Of a DNA stretch of 64,000 nucleotides, positions 55,791 through 64,000 are shown piece after piece. Where the stretch lies: the NCBI RefSeq assembly GCF_002575655.3, contig NC_053035.3, positions 380,409,792 to 380,473,791 of the forward strand, written 5' to 3'. This DNA comes from Aegilops tauschii subsp. strangulata (taxonomy: Eukaryota; Streptophyta; Magnoliopsida; Poales; Poaceae). A program made the position numbers and the translations under genes. The notes beneath the pieces were generated by a model. The model made no database searches. It saw only the letters and a program-made list of their open reading frames with translations, and was not told the DNA's origin. Positions within the stretch are counted from its first letter, which is position 1. Each line of letters begins with the position of its first letter.

Positions 55791-55953
55791 GTTGTAGACT
55801 TAAGTTCCGGCTTATTTCCATGAACCGGTAATTTGTAGATAGAAACGTTCGACATGCATTAGCCCCCAAGTGCCAAGTGTCTTTGCTTGGAAAGCACTTG
55901 GGACTTTAAATTTGCATAGTAACTATTCATATTATAACCCGGAAATTGTGCAG

Positions 55954-56964
55954 GCTGCTTGCAAGAAGCTTGAGGCTGACATCTCTAATTTGAAGACCCG
56001 CCTGAGGACGCACGAAACTGAGACCCAGAAGGCCAACACCAAATTTGTGTCCAGTATTGCTGCGCAAGAGAAGCTGAAGAAGAACTTTGAAGCTAAACGG
56101 AAAACTTGGGCCGAAGAGAAGGCTGCCCTGGTGAGCCGGGCCGAACAGGCGGAGAAGGCTCTGACGGAAAGAACCGCCGAACTCGCCGGCTTAAAGCGCC
56201 ACGTGTCACAGATGGTCGCCGCAATCTTCGGTAAGTCATTCCACCGGCTCTCGTCCAGTTTATAATCTTTATGTCTCATAACCCATCATTGCCAGCGGCT
56301 TATCTTACTCTGTTAAATAGGTCCCAGAAGCGCCAACCTCAACCAAAGTGTGCTGACCAAGTTGAAGGCCGTGTACACCCTGGTGGAGCAACTCTACACC
56401 GGGTCACAGCGCGCCTTGGCCGTGGTGGCCCTATCCAATGAGGTGCCGACTCACCTGGCGGAAGTTCTTCGCCGGCTTGCCGTTCTTCCTCAGCGTGTCT
56501 AAGAGCTGCGACGGGCCTCTGCAAGAGCCGGAGCCATAGCTGCTCTGAGCCGGGCCAAGGCGTTCCTTCCAGAACTAGACCCGGCGGACATTGCCCTTGG
56601 CTACCCCAGCTTGAAGGACGACGGCACCCCCTTCGACCAAAGGGACTTTGCATCCTGCGTGAAGATCGTACGCCCGGTGGCCACTCTGATTGGAAATGAC
56701 ACGGATCTGACCAAGTACCAGCCGGGTTACGATGCAGAGAATCAGAGGATCCCCACTCCGCGTTATGAAGCCATCAGCTTAGTCCCGCCGACTCGTAAGC
56801 ACACCTTTGCACCGGAAATTGACCCGGCCGGGTTAATTGACGAGGAAGCTCAATTTGAAGCTCTGAGCGGCATTGACTGGAAATCGTCAACTTTCCAGGT
56901 CTTGGGAACAGCCGGAGGAGCGGAGAGGGATGAGCCGGAAGCTTCAACCCAGAAAGCATCTTAA
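55954..56964 (+). pseudogene. Duplicated 3' exons of the antisense gene (unit 2)
   Basis: Copies of the coiled-coil exon (55,954-56,230) and last exon (56,321-56,964). In the last exon TAA at 56,500-56,502 stands where unit 1 has CAA, so a nonsense change is seen directly by comparison. No 5' exons precede it. If transcripts read through unit 1 it could be spliced as an alternative end, but that is speculation. Confidence 0.8.
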
Positions 56965-58049
56965 CTTTGTAGGCGGCTTATTCAAACAATGCTTCACCCT
57001 TTTGGACTCGATGAGTCTTGTAATAGAATAGGACCATTTTAACTTTGCCGTGCCATCGTGCACGCGCTGAATGCTTAATTCCATTGAAGTTGTTTCCTTA
57101 TATTCCTCCGGGTCATAAATGATCATTCATGTTCCTTAAGCTCAAATAGTTGTCTTTAACTATCCTGCATAGAAAAACAAATCACAAGTCTCTAGGCGGC
57201 TTACCGCACTAAGAATCATAGTCTTATACATATAACCCGGAATATGAATCACAAAAGATTGGTCCTCAATTATGTCCTCGATATAACCGTAATAACACAC
57301 TTACCGGCCTTCAAGCACACTTTCGGTTTATATAACCCGGTAAATAAGGTTGGTACCTCAATTCCGGTTTACCAGTCTTAATAACGCTGATTGTGTTCGA
57401 CTAGTACTGTGAATCAAAGTTAAGCCGGCAATGTGAGACCCACCGTGCACACTTGAAACAATCAGAAGAATTCATTGCAAAACAGAAAATCTTAGGGGCT
57501 TCTGGTTCGAATACGACCAGAGACCCGTCCAAAAGGGGTGATGCTAAGATTCGAATGCGATCATATAGCCCCCAGTGGGTGTGGCGATGCCAATCAAAAG
57601 GGTACCGACAGCTATGTTCTCGTTGGTTTGAATACAACCCATGTTTGAACAGGAAGCCCCCAAATGACCTTAGGAGTTGTTTAACGACGCTGATTCGAAT
57701 ACGATCCACGTTGGTTCCCAAAGGGGGGTTGAACTATGATTCAAATATGATCAAAGAAAACTCCCCAATGAGCTCGGCACTTTGCCAATCAAATGGGTAT
57801 CGACAGCTATGTTCTCTTTGGTTCGAATACGACCTATGTTTGAACAGGAAGCCCCCAAGTGACTATATTGTGTATGGCTAGATTCGAATACGATCATACG
57901 CCGGATCCTCCTTCAAGTTATCATGTGATCTTGCAATGAAAGCAACGCGCTCACCTTTGGAGGAGAAAAAAGGACAGAGGTCCTGCTTTATTGCTTATCA
58001 TAATATATACACGGCTTAGAGAAATATGTACATTATGAGAGCCGGTGGC
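56965..58049. other. Unit 2 copy of the non-coding region with TTCGAATACGA motifs
   Basis: Matches 54,039-55,133 with scattered substitutions and small indels. No gene. Confidence 0.65.
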
Positions 58050-60200
58050 TCAAGTGTAATAAGGCCGAAGCTGAGCTATGTTCCACGGCCGACGGGTCTC
58101 TTCCTCAGACTTACGTGAATCTTTGTGCTCCCGAATGTCAATGAGGTAATATGACCCGTTGTGCAAATTCTTGCTGACCACAAAGGGTCCTTTCCAAGGC
58201 GGGGATAGTTTGTGCGCATCTGTTTGATCTTGGATGAGCCGGAGCACCAGGTCACCTTCCTGGAAGACCCGGGACTTAACCCGGCGACTGTGATAACGGC
58301 GCAGGTCTTGTTGGTAAATCGCTGAATGAGCTGCGGCCACGTCACGCTGTTCTTCCAACAAGTCAAGAGCATCTTGGCGCGCCTGTTCATTATCCGCCTC
58401 AACATAAGCCGCCACTCGAGGCGAGTCATGACGGATGTCACTGGGGAGGACTGCTTCTGCTCCATAAACCATGAAGAAAGGCATGTAACCCGTAGACCTG
58501 TTAGGAGTTGTGTTGATGCTCCATAACACGGAGGGTAACTCTTCCACCCAACAACCTGGCATCCGTTGCAAAGGGACCAAAAGCCGGGGCTTAATGCCCT
58601 TCAAGATCTCCTGATTAGCTCTCTCAGCTTGACCATTGGATAGAGGATGAGCCACTGATGAAACATCAAGTCGAATATGCTCTCGTTGACAAAACTCCTC
58701 CATGGCGCCCTTGGACAGATTGGTACCATTGTCAGTTATAATGCTGTGTGGAAAGCCAAAGCAAAATATCACCTTTTTCATGAATTGAACCGCCGTGGCT
58801 GCGTCACAATTGCTAACTGGCTCTGCTTCAACCCACTTTGTGAACTTGTCAACTGCCACCAAGAGGTGGGTCTTCTTATCCTTGGACCTTTTAAAAGCCC
58901 CAACCAAATCAAGCCCCCAGACTGCAAACGACCAAGTGACTGGTATCATCCTCAGCTCCTGAGCCGGCACATGAGCCCGTCGTGAGAACCTTTGGCAACC
59001 ATCACATTTACTGACCAAGTCCTCCTCATTAGCATGAGCCGTCAGCCAATAAAAGCCATGACGAAAAGCTTTGGCCACAAGGGATTTTGAGCCGGCATGA
59101 TGGCCACAATCCCCTTCATGAATCTCACGCAAGATCTCTTGGCCTTCCTCAGGGGAGACACAACGCTGGAACGCTCCTGTAACACTATAGCGATGCAGCT
59201 CACCATTGATAACAACCATTGACTTAGACCGCCGGGTTATTTGTCTGGCCAAAGTCTCATCCTCAGGCAAATCTCCCCGGGTCATGTAAGCCAGATAGGG
59301 CACTGTCCAGTCCGGGATGATGTAGAGAGCCGCCACCAATTGTGCCTCCGGGACAGGGACAGCCAAGTCTTCCTCTGTAGGCAACTTAACAGAAGGGTTA
59401 TGCAAGACATCCAGGAAAGTATTAGGCAGCACCGGTTTTCGCTGAGAGCCCAGCCGGCTTAAAGCATCAGCCGCCTCGTTCTTCCTGCGATCGATGTGCT
59501 CTACTTGGTAACCCTGAAAGTGCCCAGCAATGGCATCAACTTCACGGCGATAAGCCGCCATGAGAGGGTCCTTGGAGTCCCACTTTCCTGATACTTGTTG
59601 AGCCACCAAGTCTGAGTCACCGAAACACCTTACCCGGCTCAAGCTCATCTCCTTAGCCATCCGAAGACCGTGGAGCAAGGCCTCGTACTCAGCTGCATTG
59701 TTAGTGCAAGGAAACATCAATTGTAGCACATAATGGAACTTGTCACCTTTAGGGGAAGCCAATACGACTCCAGCCCCCGAGCCCTCCAATTGCCTGGACC
59801 CATCGAAGTGAATAGTCCAATATGTGTTATCCGGCTTATGTTCGGGCACTTGTAGCTCTGTCCAATCATTGATGAAATCCACCAAGGCCTGAGATTTAAC
59901 AGCAGTGCGTGGTACGTATTTCAGACCATGAGGTCCGAGCTCTATAGCCCACTTAGCCACTCTCCCTGTGGCCTCTCTGTTTTGAATGATATCTCCAAGG
60001 GGGGCAGAACTGACCACAGTGATGGGGTGACCCTGGAAATAATGCTTAAGCTTCCGGCTTGCCATGAACACACAATAAACAAGCTTCTGCCAATGTGGAT
60101 ACCGCTGCTTGGACTCAATGAGTACTTCGCTGACATAATAAACCGGCCGCTGAACCGGATGCTCCTTACCCTCTTCCTTGCGCTCCACCACCACGGCCAC
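58050..60200 (-). pseudogene. Element Y first RNase H, second (archaeal-type) RNase H and integrase
   Basis: A 716-codon open stretch. The first part (YYVSEVLIESKQRYPHWQKL) is the degenerate RNase H typical of dual-RNase H elements. Next, WTIHFDGS, NNAAEYEALLHGL, CFGDSDLV and AADALSRL form the second RNase H with Asp, Glu and Asp in place. Integrase follows: H/H and CDGCQRF zinc region, WGLDLVGAF (Asp), ITDNGTN (Asp), SNGQAERA (Glu), then the C-terminal ending RPYYT. All catalytic residues I can check are kept. It is separated from RT by a frameshift and TGA at 60,210, so the polyprotein is broken there. Confidence 0.92.
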
Positions 60201-60216
60201 ACTGACGGCTCATGTG

Positions 60217-61252
60217 TTAGCAGCCACATACAGCAATAAAGGTCTCCTTGTCAACCGGAGCAGCAAGGACTGGGGGCTCCGCCAGCTGTCTCTTCAAATC
60301 CTCAAAAGCAGTATTAGCTGCATCATTCCAGACAAATTCAGCAGTTTTCTTCATCAACTGATATAATGGCATGGCCTTCTCCCCCAAACGGCTTATAAAA
60401 CGGCTTAAAGCAGCGATACGACCCGCCAAGCGCTCGACGTCGTTTATACACGCCGGCTTAGCCAGGGAGGTGATGGCCTTGATCTTCTCCGGGTTAGCTT
60501 CAATGCCTCTGTTAGAAACCAAGAAACCCAAGAGCTTGCCTGCAGGAACACCAAAAACACACTTGGCCGGGTTAAGCATCATCTTGTAGACCCGGAGATT
60601 ATCAAAGGTTTCCCTCAGATCATCTATCAAGGTTTCCTCCTTCCTGGATTTAACCACAATATCATCCACATAAGCATGAACATTGCGCCCAATCTGGTTA
60701 TGAAGACAGTTCTGCACGCAACGCTGATAAGTCGCCTGTGCACTCTTGAGTACAAAGGGCATAGACACATAGCAGAAGGCTCCAAAGGGAGTGATGAACG
60801 CCGTCTTCTCCTAGTCCTTAACTGCCATTTTAATCTGATGATATCCGGAATAAGCATCCAAGAAGCTTAAGCGCTCACAACCCGCCGTAGCATCAATGAT
60901 TTGATCAATACGGGGAAGGGCAAAAGGATCAGCCGGACACGCCTTGTTTAAGTCCGTGTAGTCCACACACATCCGCCAGGTGCCGTTCTTCTTGAGCACG
61001 AGCACCGGGTTAGCTAAACACTCTGGGTGAAAGAATTCAACAATAAACCCGGCCGCCAAGAGCCGGGCCACCTCTTCACCAATAGCTTTCCGCCTCTCTT
61101 CATTAAACCGCCGAAGGAATTGCCTGACCGGCTTAAATTTTGGATCAACATTGAGAGTGTGCTCAGCGAGTTCCCTAGGTACACCTGGCATGTCAGAAGG
61201 TTTCCATGCAAAAATGTCCCTATTCTCACGGATGGACTCGATGAGCGCGCAT
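60217..61252 (-). pseudogene. Element Y reverse transcriptase
   Basis: RT motifs run over two open stretches: LVLKKNGTWRMCVDYTDLN, PRIDQIIDATAG and FLDAYSGYHQIKM, then after TAG at 60,811 PFVLKSAQATYQR and the catalytic AYVDDIVV. The TAG is in the place of a Gln in relatives, as I know the family. TAG at 61,255 precedes the start of this frame. Confidence 0.92.
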
Positions 61253-61254
61253 TC

Positions 61255-61956
61255 CTATTTTGGATCTAGATTGGCACTGATGCTAAACTGCTGAGATGAA
61301 TCACCTGGAACGAAATCAACAAGTTTAGTCTCATCAGCCGACTTAAATTTCATTGCCGGCTCATGCTCCGTAGTCAGCTTTTTCAGAGAGGTCATATCTA
61401 TTGGGTCAACATTGTCCTTGTAAAATTTTAACTCCTCTGTTGCACAAACAGATTCTGCATAAGCTGCATCGCCTTCCTCACACTCCAAGGCCACCTTTCG
61501 GCTGCCATGAACCGTAATGGTCCCATTGAGACCCGGCATCTTGAGCTGCAAATACACGTAACACGGCCGTGCCATGAACTTAGCGTAAGCCGGCCGCCCA
61601 AATATGGCATGATACGGGCTTCTTATCTTGACTACCTCAAAGGTCAATTTTTCCACCCTGTAGTTGTGCTCATCTCCAAAGGCCACTTCCAACTCGATCT
61701 TGCCGACTGGATAAGCCGACTTACCAGGTACCACACCATGGAAAATAGTGTTTGACTGGCTGAGGTTCTTATCAATCAATCCCATACGACGGAAAGTCTC
61801 ATAATAGAGGATGTTGATGCTGCTGCCTCCATCCATGAGCACCTTAGTGAACTTATATCCCCCCACCTGAGGAGCCACCACCAAGGCCAAGTGACCCGGA
61901 TTATCCACCCGGGGAGGGTGATCCTCCCTACTCCACACTATAGGCTGCTCAGACCA
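61255..61956 (-). pseudogene. Element Y protease region
   Basis: Aspartic protease-like domain with VLMDGGSSINIL, a DGG instead of the usual DTG, which I know to be common in Tat-type elements. It is followed by IFGRPAYAKF and a linker to RT. Bounded by TGA at 61,957 (upstream side) and TAG at 61,255. Confidence 0.85.
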
Positions 61957-62973
61957 TCATAGATAGCGTGGAACCGTCGGCTCAACAGCATTCACAGCCC
62001 TCTTATGAAGCTTCTGATCTCGCTTACACAGACTGGTGGTAAATACATGATACTGTCCACCGCTAAGCTGCTTTGGATTGGTCTGATAACCCCCCTGCTG
62101 CTGTTGATGACCCTGGCCAGACTGCTGATTAAAGCCCCCTTGACCGTTCTGAGGATTAGAATTTGAGCCGCCGCCCGGGCCATGAAAGCTGCCGGCGCCT
62201 GAGCCACCGCCCGGGCCATTGTTGCCGTTAAAGGTGTTGGAATTCTTAAAGGCTTTCATGATTGCACAATCCTTCCATAGATGAGTAGCTGGCTTCTCTC
62301 TAGAGCCATGCCTTGGACAGGGCTCATTCAACAGTTGCTCGAGCGTCGGGCCTGACCCGCCGGCTCGGGGAGGGGGCCTCCCCTTGCGTCTCTGGCTATT
62401 ACCCTGTGAACTGGCATTGGCCACGAACTCTAGGCTGCCGTCGGCCTTACGCTTGCCACATCCTTGGTTCCCCGGGTTATGCTGAGGACCCTTGCCATTG
62501 CCGTTCTTCTTTCCCTTCCCTGTCCTTTCATCATCTGAAGCGGGGTCCTTGGTACTATCAGAATCGGCGTACTTGACGAGAGCCGCCATCAGCGTACCCA
62601 TATCATTGCAATCGCGCTTAAGCCGCCCGAGTTTCATCTTCAGGGGCAGGAAACGACAATTTTGCTCCAACATTAAGACTGCAGAGCCGGCATCCATCTT
62701 ATCCGATGAATGTATGATCTCTTTGACCCGGCGAACCCAATGTGTCGTGGACTCACCCTCCTTTTGTTTATAGTTAGTCAAATCCACTATTGACATAGAC
62801 TGTCCACAGGTGTCTTTGAAGTTTTGTATGAACTGGGCCTTCGGCTCAGCCCAAGATCCGATGGAATTCGGCGGTAGCCCTTTCAACCAAGTGCGGGCAG
62901 TCCCATCTAGCATCATGGTGAAGTACTTGGCCATCGCCGCTTCACTGACCTCTAGCAGTTCCATGGCCATCTC
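61957..62973 (-). pseudogene. Element Y gag, C-terminal half
   Basis: Carries the retrotransposon gag core: LDGTARTWLKGLP, WAEPKAQFIQNFK, KQKEGESTTHWVRR. A Gly/Asn/Gln-rich tail contains a Cys/His cluster CPRHGS...THLWKDC (C-x2-H-x8-H-x4-C), not the usual CCHC knuckle. TAA at 62,974 separates it from the N-terminal half and TGA at 61,957 ends it. Confidence 0.88.
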
Positions 62974-64000
62974 TTAACTTTCGATCCAGGCTCCGGGTTG
63001 TAAGTCAGCCGTGTAATTAGGCACCTTCCTAGGTCCTTTGAAGTCCTTGGGTAGACGCTCATTGCGGAGAGCCGGCACTAAACAAGGGACACCTCCAGTC
63101 CTGGTAGGGATACCCACGTCGACGGAAGCCGTCGGATAAGCCGGGGGAGTCTGGTAAGCCGTCAACTGAGGCACCTGCTCCGCCTCTTGCCGCGCTCTGT
63201 CTTGGTCTGCCGCGTGAAAGGCTCCGTTATGAGCCGGGCCATGGCCAGGGGGCGGGTCATGGCGTCGGACATTACTTGAGCCGGTCGCTGAGACCATGTG
63301 TCTGCTGTAACTCGGGCTCCGGCCTGGACGAGGGGTCGAGTGGATCCTGTCCCGGCTGTAAGAGTACGCCTCTTGCTGCGCCAGCGCTGTCTGAAGGAGT
63401 TCCCTGACCCGGCGGGTTTCAATAGCCGTCGGAGAGTCACCGTTAATTGGGAGGGCCGCCAGCCGTGCTGCTGCGGCGACCATGTTCTCCAGCGGGTTAG
63501 CATAATGACCCGGTGGTATTGGCACATACTGAGGCGGGGCAGGGTTCACCCAGGGAGGCCCCATCACTTGAGGCTGAACAGGGGTCCCAGACCCGGGCAC
63601 TATGATCCCTGGCGGGTTACTAGACCCTGCACCTGGCGTGTTGAAGAGGTTTCGAGGATCGTAAACCGGAGGGAGTCGAGATTGGGCCTTTTGATGACTC
63701 CTTCTCATGACCTCATTGGACGCGTTCTGATCCATCGTGAGCCAGAAGGACTGCGCCAGAATCAACTGAGTTTGGGCGTCGAGAGCCGCCCTCTCCGCAG
63801 CCATCCTGATCCCTTCCGCTGCCAGATCCTCTTTGGCTTTCACTAGATCTAACTTTAACTGCACCACCTCCGCGTCATGCTGAGCTTGATCCGCCGGGTC
63901 AACCGCGGCGGTCAACAGGACCGTCATCTTGTCCGTGAGATCCATCAGCACCTGAGCCGGCGAGGGCACCGGGTTTCCCGCCCCAGCAGCAGGGTTCTGA
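62974..64000 (-). pseudogene. Element Y gag, N-terminal half, running off the window
   Basis: Open for 331 codons or more from the window edge to TAA at 62,974. It shows a coiled-coil-like region (AEVVQLKLDLVKAKEDLAAE) and a Pro-rich middle (PPWVNPAPPQYVPIPPG), ending LPKDFKGPRKVPNY, the usual lead-in to the gag core. The start codon lies beyond 64,000. The TAA replaces what is a Tyr codon in relatives as I remember them. Confidence 0.85.

Larger units (their letters stand above)
52863..58706. repeat. 2.9-kb tandem duplication inside element Y
   Basis: Unit 1 is 52,863-55,790 and unit 2 is 55,791-58,706. Both start GTTGTAGACTTAAGTTCCGG and end CTCCTCCATGGC. Each contains the last two exons of the antisense gene (+ strand), the TTCGAATACGA motif array and the 3' part of integrase (- strand). 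By eye the exon 53,026-53,302 differs from its copy at roughly 7% of bases, so the copies are not recent duplicates of one sequence. Only unit 2 connects to full-length pol; only unit 1 connects to the 5' exons of the antisense gene. Confidence 0.9.
49159..64000 (-). mobile_element. Element Y: Tat-type Ty3/Gypsy retrotransposon with antisense gene
   Basis: Minus-strand gag, protease, RT, two RNase H regions and integrase run from the window end down to 58,050. A + strand multi-exon gene lies between pol and the 3' LTR at 49,159-49,690. No chromodomain, an archaeal-type second RNase H and an extra antisense ORF are features of the Tat lineage (RIRE2, Grande). It is inserted in the right LTR of X; the upstream 5 bases are GGGGT. 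The 5' LTR lies outside the window. From memory the LTR start resembles Triticeae Fatima-like elements, unverified. Confidence 0.9.

Overview
The window looks like intergenic DNA of a large grass genome. I infer Triticeae (wheat, Aegilops or barley) from the element types and from LTR and terminal sequences I recognise from memory; no database was searched. About nine tenths of it is nested transposable elements. There are no bacterial, plasmid, tRNA, rRNA or CRISPR features.

Layout. (1) 1-12,735: a CACTA (En/Spm) DNA transposon on the + strand with its 5' tip outside the window. It carries a broken TNP2-type transposase (773-4,225), a second broken gene combining a Transposase_24-like part with a Ulp1-protease-like C-terminus (8,002-11,611), an intact 84-codon ORF for an RNase H1-type hybrid-binding domain plus a C-terminal membrane segment (11,847-12,101), and arrays of GGCGCAC/GTGCGCC half-sites at both ends and also in the middle. 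(2) 12,736-14,388: short unique DNA with an FBD-type F-box C-terminal exon and MITE scraps. (3) 14,389-20,916: a Tourist-type MITE (TSD TTA) split by a non-autonomous LTR element (14,587-20,832) that encodes no recognisable gag or pol. (4) 20,917-22,967: a low-repeat island with the best candidate host gene, an intact 189-codon ORF with its own TATA box (21,361-21,930). (5) 22,968-26,760: a CACTA-like end followed by a minisatellite and repeated GC-rich blocks. (6) 26,900-32,300: two decayed minus-strand genes with B3-like domains and homologous 5' regions, apparently a tandem duplicate pair. (7) 32,947-49,158: a minus-strand Ty3/Gypsy chromovirus (element X) with LTRs of about 4.2 kb. (8) 49,159-64,000: a minus-strand Ty3/Gypsy element of Tat type (element Y), inserted in the right LTR of X and running off the window. 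It has a second RNase H and a multi-exon gene on the opposite strand.

Most notable signals. The left LTR of X holds an extra block of about 2.2 kb copied from the right LTR together with 209 bp of neighbouring element Y, with filler DNA at the join; this looks like template-switching break repair. Element Y carries an internal 2.9-kb tandem duplication. The CACTA element appears to consist of two modules with similar leaders. Its Ulp1-like domain has Asp-Ala where Cys-Gly is expected. Most nonsense codons in the three large elements fit C-to-T change at CAG or CGA codons, as expected for methylated repeats.
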